From assembly GCA_023333565.1 (NCBI GenBank), contig JAJKFH010001031.1:62001-126000 (forward strand): a stretch of 64,000 bases of DNA, given 5' to 3'. This document shows, piece after piece, positions 35,236 to 47,480 of this stretch. Origin of the DNA: Puffinus mauretanicus. Taxonomy: Eukaryota > Chordata > Aves > Procellariiformes > Procellariidae. A model generated the notes under the pieces. The model was not told the DNA's origin and searched no databases. It was given only the letters and a program-made list of their open reading frames with translations. Each line of letters begins with the position of its first letter. Position 1 is the stretch's first letter. The position numbers and the translations under genes were made by a program.

Positions 35236-38066
35236 TTGAAGGGGGAAGGGGATAAAACCAGGCTCACCAGAGATGAGCCAATGTTAGAGGCGAAATCGAT
35301 AGCCCAGCGCAAGTGCATCTACACCAATGCACGCAGCATGGGCGGCAAACAGGAGGAGCTGGAAACCATTGTGCAGTGGGACTGCTATGACTTAGTTGCC
35401 ATCACAGAAACACGGTAGGATGACTCTCATGACTGGAATGCTGCAATGGATGCTATAAGTTCTTCAGAAGGGACAGGCGAGGAAGGAGAGGCAGTGGGGT
35501 GGCTCTGTATGTTAGGGAGTGTTTTGATTGTATAGAGCTCAACGATTGCAATGATAAGGTCGAGTGCTTATGGGTAAGGATGAGGGGGAAGGCCAACAAC
35601 ACTGGGAGTCTGTTATAGACCACCTAACCAGGATGAATAGGCAGATGAAGCATTCTGCAAATGGCTGGCAGAAGTCTCACAATCGCTAGCCCTTGTTCTC
35701 ATGGGGGACTTCAACTTACTGGACGTCTGCTGGAAATACAACACGGCAGAGAGGAAACAGTCGAGGAGGTTCCTGGAGTGTGTGGAAGATAACTTCCTGA
35801 CGCAGCTGGTAAGTGAGCCCACCAGGGGAGGTGCCTCGCTTGACCTGCTGTTCACAAACAGAGAAGGACTGGTGGGAGATGTGGTGGTCGGAGGCCATCT
35901 TGGGCTTAGCAACCATGCAATGATAGAATTCTCGATTCTTGGTGAAGTAAAGAGGGGGACCAGCAAAACCACTACCATGGACTTCCGAAGGGCAAACTTT
36001 GGCCTGCTCAGGACAGTGGTTGAGAGAGTCCCTTGGGAGACAGTCCTGAAGGGCAAAGGGGTCCAGGAAGGCTGGACATTCTTCAAGAAGGAAGTCTTAA
36101 AGGCGCAGAAGCGGGCTGTCCCCATGTGCCTTAAGAAGAACTGGCAGGGAAGATGACCGGCCTGGCTGAACGGGGAGCTCTTGCTGGGACTCAGGAAAAA
36201 AAAGGAGAGTTTACCACTTGTGGAGAGTTTTCCACTTTGTGGAAAAAGGGGCAGGCAACTCAAGAAGAGTACAGGAATCTCATTAGGTCATGCAGAGAGG
36301 AAATTAGAAAGGCAAAAGCCCAGCAATCTGGCCACTGTTATGAGAGATAACAAAAAATGTTTTTACAAATACATTAACAACAAAAAGAGAGCCAAGGAGA
36401 ATCTCCATTCTTTATTGGATGTGAGGGGAACATTGCACCAAGGATGAGGAAGAGGCTGAGGTACTTGATGCCGCCTTTCCCTCAGTCTTTAATAGTCAGA
36501 CCAGTTATCCTCAGGGTACTCAGCCCCCTGAGCTGGAAGACAGGCACGGTAAGCAGGATAAACCCCCATAATCCAAGAGGAAGTAGTTAACGACCTGCTA
36601 CGCCACCTGGATGCTCACAAGTCTATAGGGCCAGATGGGATCCACCTGAGGGTACTGAGGGAGCTGGCGGAGGAGCTTGCTGAACCACTTTCCATTATTT
36701 AGCAGCAGTCCTGGTTAACTGGGGAGGACCCGGACAACTGGAGGCTTGCCAGTGTGACGCCCATCTACAAGAAGGGCTGGAAGGAGGATCCGGGGAAACA
36801 CAGGCCGGTCAGCCTGACCTCGGTGCCGGGGAAGATTATGGAGCGGTTCATCCTGAGGGCGCTCACAAGGCCTGTGCAGGACAACCAGGGGATAAGGCCC
36901 AGCCAGCACAGGTTCATGGAAGGCAGGTCCTGCTTGACCAACCTGATCTCCTTCTATGACCAGGTGACCTGCCTAGTGGATGAGGGAAAGGCTGTGGATG
37001 TGGTCTACCTGGACTTCAGTAAAGTCTTTGACACTGTCTCCCACAGCATTCTCCTAGAGAAGCTGGCGGCTTAGACAGGTACACTCTTCACTGGGTGAAA
37101 AACTGGCGGGATGGCGGAGCCCAGAGTTGTGGTGAATGGAGTTAAATCCAGTTGGCGGCCAGTCACAAGCGGTGTTCCCCAGGGCTCAGTTTTGGGGACA
37201 GTCCTGTTCAATATCTTTATCAACGATCTGGATGAGGGAATTGAGTGCTCCCTCAGTAAGTTTGCAGGTGACACCAAGTTGGGCGGGAGTGTTGATCGGC
37301 TGGAGGGTAGGAAGGCTCTGCAGAAAGACCTGGACAGGCTGGATCGATGGGCTGAGGTCAACTGTATGAGGTTCAACAAGGCCAACTGCTGGGTCCTGCA
37401 CTTTTTGGCCACAACAACTCCATGCAACGCTACAGACTTGGGGAAGAGTGGCTGGAAAGCTGCCCAGAGGAAAAGGACCTGGGGGTGCTGGTTGACAGCC
37501 GGCTGAACATGAGCCGGCAGTGTGCCCAGGTGGCCAAGAAGACCAACGACATCCCGGCCTGTATCACAAATAGTGTGGCCAGCAGGAGCAGGGAGGTGAT
37601 CGTGCCCCTGTACTCGGCACTGGTGAGGCTGCACCTCGAATCCTGTGTTCAGTTCTGGGCCCCTCACTCCAAGAAGGACATTGAGGTGCTGGAGCGTGTC
37701 CAGAAAAGGGCAATGAAGCTGGTGAAGGGCCTGGAGCACAAGTCTGATGAGGAGCGACTGAGGGAACTGGGACTGTTTAGTCTGGAGAAGAGGAGGCTGT
37801 GGGGAGACCTTAGCGTGCTCTACAACTATCTGGAAGGAGGTTGTAGCGAGGTGGGTGTTGGTTTCTTCTCCCAAGTAACTGGCGATAGGACGAGAAGAAA
37901 TGGCCTCAAGTTGCACCAAGGGAGATTTAGATTGGACATTAGGAAAAATTTCTTTACTGAAAGAGTGGTTAAACATTGGACCAGGCTGCCCAGCGAAGTG
38001 GTTGAGTCACCATCCCTGGAAGTATTTAAAAGACGTGTAGATGTGGCACTTAGGGACATGGTTTAG
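35236..38066 (+). pseudogene. CR1 ORF2 remnant (endonuclease and reverse transcriptase)
   Basis: The AP-endonuclease-like domain starts near KCIYTNARSMGGKQEELE and reaches AITETR, where a stop at 35416-35418 replaces the first Trp of the usual TWWDDSHDW. The frame then shifts; GDFNLLDVCWKYN (from 35704) and LDLLFTNREG are intact, but the late SDH motif is SNH (35908-35916), losing the catalytic Asp. The reverse transcriptase is split over several frames: [82 protein letters not shown]. Its active-site FADD is FAGD (37261-37272). The C-terminal part from [12 protein letters not shown] to LRDMV is open from 37422 to the stop at 38064-38066. Large open frames on the opposite strand are shadows of this coding sequence. 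Confidence 0.9.
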
Positions 38067-38147
38067 TGGGCATGGTGGTGTTGGGTTGACGGTTGGACTC
38101 GATGATCTTAGAGGTCTTTTCCAACCTTAAGGATTCTATGATTATAT

Positions 38148-41100
38148 GTGGTTTTTCCACTTCTTGTACCTTTAGGAATTTTAAAATAGCACAAGCCTCT
38201 TTTCAGGTTTTTTCCCCCCAGAGTTATGCCTCATGACCTGCAACCTGCTTTCTGTTCAGCTGGTGAGTATTTCTAGGCAAGTCATACTCCATTCTGCTGC
38301 TTCTATTTTCTTCCTGACACTCTCTCCTGCAAAACTAGAAAATATTTTACCTTCCTTGCTAATCAGCCAGTACCTTAATAGCCAAGTACAAGAAAAGGCT
38401 CTTATTAAAATAAGCTATTTTGAAAAGTGTAAAGAAAGAATACAGACTAAAGAAAAACACAAAGCTGGGCACAAGTCCACCAAGAGCAGTTTGTTTGTTT
38501 GTTATAAAGCTTTGAAGCTGGTAATCTCTAACAAGCCCTCCATATTAATCATGCTCACACTCTGTCCACCGCAAACAGGATTGTTGACTCAATACAACTT
38601 TTTAGAATGTTATTGAGTAATGTGTTTCTTGTCGTGCTGAAGCTTAATGTCCTTCCTTCATGCAGATCTGCTTTCTTTTGTGGTGGTGTTAGCACACTGA
38701 GAAATCACTTCATGCTTTATATTTTACAACTTTCCCAATAACATATAGCTCTTCTTATTGTTGGTCTGATTAGCTCAAGGACTCTTCTGATCTTACCAGC
38801 CTTTCAAAGTTTTGCTGGGGTGTTTCAAATAGTTATTTTGATCCTGAGCAAGGTGTGAATCATTTGAAAGAACTCCTCTCTCACTTAACTACAATCTTGA
38901 GAAGTCATTTAGTCTCCAATTGGAATCCTATTTTAATTTCTGTATGAATATTATAACGACACTAAAGACCACAACAGTGATAACTAATTGCCATAAAGAC
39001 GATACATAGTAAAAAAAAAAACCCACTGGCAACACCTGAGAAACGCCGGGTTTTCCTCATCATCACTTGTGTGTGTTGTGAAATAGGCGGTGGGCCGTGA
39101 CAGCAGAGGTGGCCAGGCATCTCTCCTGATATTCAGGAAGTAGATTTGCAGAATATACTAGTCTTTTTACAAGGCAAAGGATCATTTTTCTTCTGGCAGA
39201 CACTTTTCTCAGTATATTAGTACATCCCAAGCCCTGCCCTCTAGAGTTGAGAGATGGACCAGCATCATAAGCTGACCATACGTGTTATTATTTGAAAAGC
39301 ATCCAGCACAACAAAACCTGAATTCAGATTGAGGGTCTGGCATAGTAGTAACATAAATAATTGTCATTCACTGTGAATCCCCTTTCCCAAGAGTATATTG
39401 GGAAAACTCATCAAGTGACTCTTATGCTTCCATCTAAGCACTCACAATAAATATTTGCAGGTCTGAGTCCCCATTTTGTGGCAGGTCCAACCTAATTTAC
39501 TTTGTCTATTTGAACTGGGGAGGGACATATAGCAGTGCTGCCTATGTGTCCTGTTGCTGCTTCTCCCACCTGGGTCCCAGGGTCCCCTTCTGCTTTCCAG
39601 ATAAGGTGGCTTGAGCACTAACACCAGATACAGTATAAAAAATAAGTGTCCATACTTCAATTTAAGCAGAGAAAATAAGATGAAGAGGAGGGAATGAAAA
39701 GATGTGTCTGAGCAAAGACACTTTAATATCAAGGGGTTTTTTTGAATAACACAGCAGCTGAGAAGAGACCAAATCCTGTCAGAGGTACCTAACACAGACA
39801 CTCTGAACGTTGCTTCTCAGTTAGGTGGTTTATCATTTTAATACTTCTCCTCTGGGTACACTAAATCAAACCAGAGCGATATTCTACAGCATCTTGGCTC
39901 AGCCAGTCTCCTGGACATGAAGGGCCTCTAGTGGCTGATGGTCTCACTGTAGTAAAAATAACTCCTAACTCAGGTTTTCAAAGTATTAACATCAGCCATT
40001 TCAAGGTGACACTTTCTCTCTGCCTATTGTCTTTCATACAGTCTTAATGAACAAAGAAGCCTTTGGCAGAAGGATACTAAAATATAGGATGCTGATGCTA
40101 TTCCACATGTGAAAGAGTGACATGGAAGGCCAGAGACTGAGCCACACCATTTCAGGCCACCAAAGTATTACATATGCATGGGTCTCCCTTATACAGTCTT
40201 CCTGTATCCTTAACATCCCTCACCTGCACTGGAGTTAGAAGACCTTACGTTTCAGAAATGTCCAAAAAATTATTTTTTAACAGCTGACAGATGCCTAATT
40301 GATTCAGCTTGTAAGACAGAGGATAAGAGATTATTTAATTGCACTCTGCACACATGGCTAACAGACAGCTGATGGTAGCACATTATTTCAGTATAGCAGA
40401 GAAAGGCAAGATAGAAGAAGTTTGAAGCTGAAGTCAGCAAAGCTCAAACTGGAAATAACACAGGATTAACAGAAAGAACAATTAAGCATTTAAAGAGATA
40501 ACAAGATAAAAAAAATTCCAAGTGGTGGAAAACAAGCATCAACAGTGGTTGGCTTTCTAAAATTACCTAAACCCAGCAGGTCAAAACCTAGTTAGGGCTA
40601 AATGAAATGTCACTAGGCAAAATTCTCTGATCTATTTTTTTAGGACAGGAGAGACTAAATGACCTTATCTGGGCTAAAAAAGGATTAAAATCTTTACTAT
40701 TATCTGAGATATGAGATTAGTGATAGGAAGGGAGGAAGAAAACAGGAAAAATTGAAAACACAGGGGACACAAAGCATTAGGGAACTAGCAAAATACATCA
40801 AGCAAATAAATCACAGATTTATTCATCTGAGAAAGGCTTCAGCAAGTGAACTGTCATTACTGCAGGGTAGACAGTGTAATATGAAGGGACAAGGACATTC
40901 ATTTCACTTCGAGACAGCCCATAGGATTCATCATCCCAAGATACAAAAGTCAACAAGTCTGATGTAAATGCCTTGTAGGTTAAAGTGAATTAGAGCTCAT
41001 CTAGATCTAGGCATTGTTATTGGCATTATGGGAAATAAGCACAGACTCTCACACATGATGGTCTTACTTGGCAACTGCTATGGGGCAGCAGTTGGACAAG

Positions 41101-42985
41101 AAACCCAAAAAGTGTGCAAAGAAACCATACCCAACAAAAAAAAACAGTAACCATCTCTGAGCCACCAGGATCTTTCAGGCTAACCTTGTTTTAAATGTTT
41201 CCCCAGTTGCAAAAGGTTTTTCAGTTAAAAGGTCAATCTAATTTTAAGCATTATTTCCTGTTTCTGATCAAATGTTTTGGTCAGGCTGGTTCAGGCCTGC
41301 TCTTTTCTTTTTTAAAAGAGAAAGAATCCTGCTGAATACAGTAATTGTTAATAAAAAATAGCATACACTTCACAGATGAATAAGGTATTATGTAGCCAAG
41401 ATGTGAAATTCTGAAGGTTTCAGTACAATTCTCTTATTCACAAATACAATTATTTTCCAAAAAACACAAGCAAAATGTTCCAAAATGTGTTTGATAAGAC
41501 TAAATGCACGAGCCTAGACATTTAGGACTCACCTTGCTGTCTGTGTTTAGAGTTCAGAGTACAAACATGAAGGATATACATGTATATACATATTTTAATA
41601 AATACTGGTTTTCCACTCTGGAAGCCCTGTTTGTCCTGACACTTTTGTCATTTCAGCTTAGATTTTTTGTACTTTTCTCTGCATGTCTGCTAAATTAACA
41701 GTGTCCTGTATGGAAATTAAATTACTATCATGGATCTTAGTGGGAGTGACAGTTATTGGCAGAGGATGGGGGATATAATAACCCTCTACCTATTTCTGGG
41801 ATTTTAAATGGCTGACGGATCCTAAGTGCACTGTTACAGCAAGTCACTCTGGGCTATTTTAATCACCTGCAAATGCAAGGAAAAGTGTGTCCTGTAATAG
41901 TCCGCTTTCAGGGGAATTGACGTTGAACCTTTAAATTGATTTAAGAATAAAGCAGAGAGCTATCTGGTGCCATCACATTGTAGGTCACTGTTAGTCCTGG
42001 TTAGCAGAGGGTAGCAAGCTGACTTTATAAGCCAGCATAAAACACACCTTTACCTACAGGAGGTTGTGCTGTGGATTAATATTATCCTTCCAAAACCAGG
42101 ATTCAGGCAGCAAGTTAGCTAGCAAACACCAAAGGGACCTGCAGCTAGATCTTTGCGACAGACCTAACTAGGCTAGGGCATAGACTTGAGCACGGGAATG
42201 GGGTCTGGCCACCCCAAGTGCATAAGTATTAGGGTGCTCCCCAGCACAGCCAGCCTACACCTAAGGCAGTGCCCAGGCACAGCCCTGGGGAAGGCATAGG
42301 ACAGAGACCCTTCACAAAAGACCATATACAGAAGGCCAGGCAGTTTCACTGGTAGATTGGGATTTTTGCAGTATAAAGATCCCATCCAAACCCCAGACGT
42401 GATCTCCATGTTCATCTGTGGAACGTCATCACAGACACAGTGACCATGCGTGTGCATCTTCCTTGCCCTCGATACCGCCCAGGATTACCCCGAGCGGTGA
42501 ATTCTCTAGCATTTGCCACTTGCTGCCCTAAGAAGAGAAGACAAAGTTATGAAAGAGGATTTTTTTTCCCAATTAAACTGTTGAAAATATCAGCTGTGAA
42601 AATTGTGCAAGGTGTTTCCCTCCCACTGCCCTACCTCCCAGACAAAAAAAAAACAAATTTGACTGAATCAACTGAAAAAATAGGATGGAATGAGTGAAGG
42701 GAAAGCAGTAATTTCCACACATGGAAATAGGAGCAATCAAGAGCATGGCTTATGAAATGGAACATTTGACTGTGCTGCACTTCTACGAAAAGAGTATCGA
42801 AAGCATAAAGAACATCAAATGATTAACACCACCATACAAAAAAGAGCAATACTTTGAAAAATGGGATCAGCTAAAAAAATGAAATCTAGGCACAACTGGG
42901 GAGACATACCACACAGTCCTTCCATTGCATGTCACATTTGCAAAGCTTTGGTTGCAATCCTGACACGATGATCCTGCTTCTGGAA
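38148..42985. other. Non-coding sequence between CR1 copies
   Basis: AT-rich sequence without a recognisable gene. Short open frames such as 38233-38616 plus and 39442-39801 minus have no domain or splice support. A highly degraded CR1-like 3' relic may be present at about 40390-40700. Nothing else stands out. Confidence 0.65.
40390..40700 (+). repeat. Possible ancient CR1-like relic
   Basis: Blocks such as 'acaattaagcattta', 'ttccaagtggtggaaaac' and 'agagactaaatgacctta' come in the order expected of an old CR1 3' end ('ttaagcactgg', 'gtggaatctcc', 'actagatgaccta'). Divergence is so high that this could be chance. A profile search against avian and turtle CR1 consensus sequences would decide. 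Confidence 0.3.
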
Positions 42986-42987
42986 AT

Positions 42988-43258
42988 ATATCAGCAAATT
43001 GAAAGTATCCAGAGGAGTCCAGGCAGCAAATACAGGCAGAGGTCTAGCAATTGTGTGAGGAAACACCAAAAAAAAATTGGGTTTGTTTAACCAAGAAAAG
43101 ACTAGGAGACAATAAAACATTCTTCAAATATCTGAAAAGGAGGAAAGTGAGAAATTCTTCTCTGTATTCACCAGAAATGGGGTTGGGAATGATGGGCTTA
43201 TACTGCAGCAAAGTTTTGACCATGAGGAAAGCTCTAACAGAAAGGCTAGTTAAGCATT
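42988..43258 (+). mobile_element. Older CR1 fragment, left part, interrupted by a younger CR1
   Basis: The sequence runs through blocks typical of the 3' third of an old CR1 ORF2: 'gaaagtatccagaggagt', 'ggtctagcaatt', 'gtttgtttaaccaagaaaagact', 'cttcaaatatctgaaaagg', 'gaaattcttctctg', 'gatgggcttatactgcagcaaag', and 'ctagttaagcatt'. It stops abruptly where a younger CR1 begins, and resumes in plausible order after that copy ends. It carries many indels and is clearly older than the insert. Confidence 0.62.
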
Positions 43259-43261
43259 AGC

Positions 43262-44227
43262 AATAGGGGGCCGCTCCTGTTCAATATCTTTATCAATGAT
43301 CTGGATGAGGGGATCGAGTGCTCCCTCAGTAAGCTTGCAGATGACACCAAGCTGGGCGGGAATGTTGATCTGCTGGAGGGTAGGAAGGCTCTGCAGAGGG
43401 ACCTGGACAGGCTGGATCGATGGGCTGAGGCCAATTGTATGACGCTCAACAAGCTCAAGTGCCGGGTCCTGCACTTGGGCCACAACAACCCCAGGCAACG
43501 CTACAGGCTTGGGGAAGAGTGGCTGGAAAGCTGCCCAGGGGAAAAGGACCTGGGGGTGCTGGTTGACAGCCGGCTGAACATGAGCCGGCAGTGTGCCCAG
43601 GTGGCCAAGAAGGCCAAAGGCATCTTGGCCTGTATTAGAAATAGTGTGGCCAGCAGGACTAGGGAGGTGATCGTGCCCCTGTACTCGGCACTGGTGAGGC
43701 TGCATCTTGAATACTGTATTCGGTTTTGGGCCCCTCACTACAAGAAGGACATTGAGGTGCTGGAGCGTGTCCAGAGAAGGGCAATGAAGCTGGTGAAGGG
43801 CCTGGAGCACAAGTCTGATGAGGAGCGGCTGAGGGAACTGGGACTGTTTAGTCTGGAGAAGAGGAGGCTGTAGGGAGACCTTAGCGCGCTCTACAACTAT
43901 CTGGAAGGAGGTTGTAGCGAGGTGGGTGTTGGTCTCTTCTCCCAAGTAACAAGCGATAGGATGAGAGGAAATGGCCTCAAGTTGTGCCAAGGGAGGTTTA
44001 GATTGGACATTAGGAGAAATTTCTTTACTGAAAGAGTGGTCAGGCCTTGGACCAGGCTGCCCAGGGAAGTGGTTGAGTCACCATCCCTGGAAGTATTTAA
44101 AAGAAGTGTAGATGAGGCGCTTAGGACATGGTGTAGTGGGCATGGTGGTGTTGGGTTGACGGTTGGACTCGATGATCTTAGAGGTCTTTTCCAACCTTAA
44201 GGATTCTGTGATTCTATTCTATGATAA
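43262..44227 (+). mobile_element. 5'-truncated CR1, same subfamily as the 34-38 kb copy
   Basis: About 965 bp comprising the end of ORF2 and the 3' UTR of a CR1. It begins in the [12 protein letters not shown] region of the reverse transcriptase and ends with GTTGGACTCGATGATCTTAG, TCTTTTCCAACCTTAA and a GATTCTGTGATTCTATTCTATGAT tail. Over the shared region it is nearly identical to the 34-38 kb copy, including the same 3' UTR. 5' truncation is the normal outcome of CR1 reverse transcription. It appears to be inserted in an older CR1. Confidence 0.92.
43266..44136 (+). pseudogene. CR1 ORF2 C-terminal fragment
   Basis: The fragment encodes the end of the reverse transcriptase, with an intact active-site LADDTKLGG at 43335-43361, followed by the thumb and C-terminal region ([60 protein letters not shown]). 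A stop at 43871-43873 (CTG-TAG where the other copies have an Arg or Trp codon) breaks the frame, and a one-base loss near 44125 changes the last residues. An antisense open frame of 246 codons over the same region is a shadow. Confidence 0.88.
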
Positions 44228-44295
44228 TATCTGTTTGTGAATAGGTTGGACAGTAACCTGCAAGGAATAGTCTTGGTGTCATTGATTCATTTCCT
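44228..44295 (+). mobile_element. Older CR1 fragment, right part
   Basis: Immediately after the young CR1 tail the sequence reads 'gaataggttggacagtaacctgcaa' and 'ggaatagtcttggtgtcattgattc', resembling the old-CR1 3' block 'aacaggttggacaaacacctgtcagggatagtctaggt'. Together with the left part this supports nested insertion, with roughly 50-100 bp of the older element missing at the junction. Confidence 0.5.
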
Positions 44296-47200
44296 AATTG
44301 CAACTGGTTCCAATTCCATGTTACCAACTACAGCTCTGCCATAAAGCACAAGTTTGAAACGGGCCCTACAGATGGTACCATGAATGCATATACACTAAGT
44401 ATGGCACTATTTGCCTCCTTCAATCTTAATTTCACCCTTAGGAGCTATTTACAGCTTTCCATGACCTAGACCAGGGAAAAAGATGTCTCTACTTTATTTC
44501 TCAAGAGGGTGGCTCACAAGCTGAGGCTGGAAGGGGAGAGTTGCTAAGGCACAGTGTTCAACCAGGATTGCTCTTGTCACAGAGTGGAGGATGCTGTGAA
44601 AGATGAGAATTAATTGGCCATCCTTTCAGTCCCTGACTTTCAGGCTAAAATGCCCATTTCAGTGATTTTCATGCCACACATACGTTTGCTGGAACCAGAA
44701 AATGAAGCTATGGGTATTTATTTGATTGGTCTCGTATTAGGATATGAGGAAGAAAGAATATAATTTCGTACTTGTTTTTGGTAGTCAGCCACTTTTTTTT
44801 TTTTTTTAAATTTCCTCCTTCCCCCCATTTTCCTCTGTTTATTTAGTTTTTAGCATTATAATCTCTGCTGAAATGAGATATTTTCCTCAGTGGTCTTTGC
44901 CTAAGATCTCAGAGCTTGGAAAACTCTGCTTATTAAAGTGAGTCTTTATCACTGCCAAGATTTTTGAAGCTTGAAGAAACTCACTCTGTTTTTCCCTTAC
45001 CCTGAAGGAAGGCAAACGCAAAAGGAACAATTGGGGCAGCACAGCTGAAGTACATCCTCCAAGATGAAGGGAGGTCAAATTATATATCACAATTTGATAT
45101 AGAATAGAATATAAGCAGATCTGTCCTTGTCACCATTTTAAACCAGAGCCACTTTGTCACCATATTAAAAACTGAGAAAAACAAAATAGTTGGAGCAGTC
45201 TTCAAATGCTCTGTTGAAATCTCTGTCCAGCAAAAGCAAATAACACCCTTTTGTCCACTATTTCTTTGTACATTTCCGTAAGATGAGGAGATAAAAATCT
45301 TACTTATGTCTTTCAGCAACACAACAAACATGTACCATCTGTAGATGTAAATTTAGGGAAGCCTGGGGAATATGCAAGCTTCAATTCAGGGTGAATTAAT
45401 GGAAGTTCATTTTAATATCACTGGCTCTTTTCTATATACCAAGCAAAACCAAAGAACATAACTGGCATACTTATCCTGCCCACTATTTGCAAAAGTGTTC
45501 CTGCAAGGTGTCAGGGATTGGGGCAAAGGGGTCATGATCTGCACCAGACAGCTGCAATTGTTATTCCAGCTTCCAGGCAACAGAAGCAAACCTAAATCTG
45601 ATGAGGAATCTGGGTCACTGCTGGGTTTAGTAAAAAAAAAAAAAATCCTGAAGGAAATAAAAACCCTGAATATTTCATATTCTCTAATTGTGTTTCATCA
45701 TAGTTGCCAATGATTTCAAAGTAATCAGAGACTTGGAAGCTGCTTCTGAATAAACAACCGAGCCATTGCAAGCCACAGAGCTCCACATCAGGAGTCCATC
45801 TTCTATCAGCAAAGCCACCAATTTCTCTGGGCTCAGAGTTTCCCCTGTAGGGAGCTTGTCCTTGTAAATAAAGCTCAGACATAGATATTTACAACAATAT
45901 CACACCTGGAGATTTGGGGAGGTAACTGAATCCCCAGGCACTGCAAAAGAAGATTTAGCTTTCCTTTATAAGCTGATTGGCATTGTGAAAATGCCTGTGA
46001 AAGGCTGACATTTGGCAAGACCAGGGTGCTGAGGAATGTTAGAAGCAGGAATTGGGAGGGAGCCGAGGCGCAGGGGAGGTTACGGTGCTCTTGAGAGGCC
46101 TGTTGCCATGGAAGGGCCTCAGGAGAAGCATCAAGTGTCACAAGTCCAAAAGCAGGGGCATTGGGGAGAATCTCAGCGTTTGAAAGGGTTTACAACAGCA
46201 CATGTATTGTACCCTTTAATTTTCCAGTTATCCCCTTTTAATAACCAGCCTATATTTTGAAACAGATCAGGCTTCAGAACCTTCTACTGAATTTTTCCCT
46301 GATGATTTATCTATTTTTTTAATTACATAATACAGGCTTAAGTAAGAAGCTTACTAATGCTACTAAACAAAACATAATGCATGACTAAAGTACACTGCAT
46401 CTTGTGTTTTGAGCAGATAATGAAACCTTTATTACCTAACCAATTAAGACCATTCAGGTAGACTGGCTTCTCCCAGCCAAAGGTTTTTGTTTTGGGAGAC
46501 CTTCTATTCCATACAGGGAGACCATTATGGACACAATCCCTTGATATATCTTGATCTGGGACCTAAATTATTAGGCACTGTAGAAATCTGGCATAATACT
46601 GAACTAACTTCAAGAGAATAACGGCATCATAGTGAAAGCTACGGTTCCAGTTCCGCTTGTTGGTTGCTCCTTCTCTCCCCTGATTTGTTTATTGTATGCA
46701 GACAGCATGCTTTGCTATGTACAAATTTAGGTGAGAAAACCCATTTTTCTTCCCTTCAGCTTTAGTCTGCCCTGTCTTTGAAGTAAACATTGGTCTGCCT
46801 GATCCAATTTGACCCTAAAAACCCTGAAGTGGTGTTCAAATAAGGTTTAAGGTTTGTACTTGAACAAATTTCACCTATACAGAAAGGTGAACAAAACACC
46901 AAATCCTGATGTAAGAATGGATCCAGGCTGAAGCTGGGGATTATTTATACGTGGCTTTTTATGAGGTGAACTGGAAGTAAGATATCAGACAAATGCTGCC
47001 ACGCATGCAAGCTGCTACTCAAACCACTGCTATCCTGAAGATAAAGCTACTGCCTGAAATGGCACCAAGACCTTCCTTACAACTTGTTCCTGCAGGAGAA
47101 CCATAAAATGCAGATGTGAGAAGGCTGGCCAGGTGGTGGGATAGAGCCTGGCATGACTGAGTGGGAAGAGGCCCCAAGGATCAGTGCAAAAAAGGCTGAT

Positions 47201-47299
47201 GCTTTCACCAACTGCTGTCACTGGGTCCTTAGATGGTCTCTGCACACACCTAATCACTCCTCTTGGGGAAATATCCATTAGAAACCCACAAACCTGATC
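44296..47299. other. Non-coding sequence
   Basis: Mostly AT-rich with a somewhat GC-richer patch at about 46000-46180. Short open frames on both strands (for example 45592-45882 minus, 45875-46141 minus) have no recognisable domain. Poly-T/poly-A runs occur near 44793 and 45632. Nothing supports a gene. Confidence 0.65.
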
Positions 47300-47390
47300 T
47301 ATTTGAAGATGTCTCTGCCCACAGCAGGGGGCTTGGACTAGATGACCTTTAAAGTTCCCCTCCAATCCAAACTATACTATGATTCTATGA
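47300..47390 (+). mobile_element. CR1 3' tail fragment
   Basis: The sequence 'cccacagcagggggcttgg' followed by 'actagatgacctttaaag', 'ttcccctccaatccaaact' and the tail 'atactatgattctatga' is the classical 3' end of many avian CR1 subfamilies. Only about 90 bp are recognisable; upstream sequence is too diverged or absent. This 3' UTR type differs from the copies at 38.1 and 44.2 kb and is close to that at 49.7 kb. Confidence 0.85.
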
Positions 47391-47442
47391 ACTTCCATTT
47401 CACCCTTGGGCCGGTCAAAGTGATCCTCAGCAATACAATTGT

Positions 47443-47480
47443 TGTTTTTGTAAGGAAGTGCTGTTTTTGTAAGGAAGTGC
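47443..47480. repeat. Perfect 19-bp tandem duplication
   Basis: TGTTTTTGTAAGGAAGTGC occurs twice in direct succession without a mismatch (47443-47461 and 47462-47480). The identity suggests a recent replication-slippage duplication, or an assembly artefact. Confidence 0.9.

Larger units (their letters stand above)
33960..38147 (+). mobile_element. Near full-length CR1 non-LTR retrotransposon, inactive
   Basis: A copy of about 4.2 kb containing in order a GC-rich 5' region, ORF1, ORF2 with endonuclease and reverse transcriptase, a short 3' UTR (GTTGGACTCGATGATCTTAG then TCTTTTCCAACCTTAA) and an ATTCTATGATTATATG tail. CR1 copies are usually strongly 5'-truncated, so a copy of this length is uncommon. 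Both ORFs are broken by frameshifts and stops and catalytic residues are replaced, so it cannot move on its own. The 5' boundary is set where CR1-like GC-rich sequence begins and is uncertain by perhaps 50 bp. The 3' end closely resembles the copy at 43.3-44.2 kb, placing both in one subfamily. Confidence 0.9.

Noticed and set aside
37071..37976. 301-codon open frame on the minus strand, and a 246-codon one at 43250-43990
   Set aside because: Both are antisense shadows of the CR1 ORF2 coding sequence, and the two resemble each other only because the CR1 copies do.
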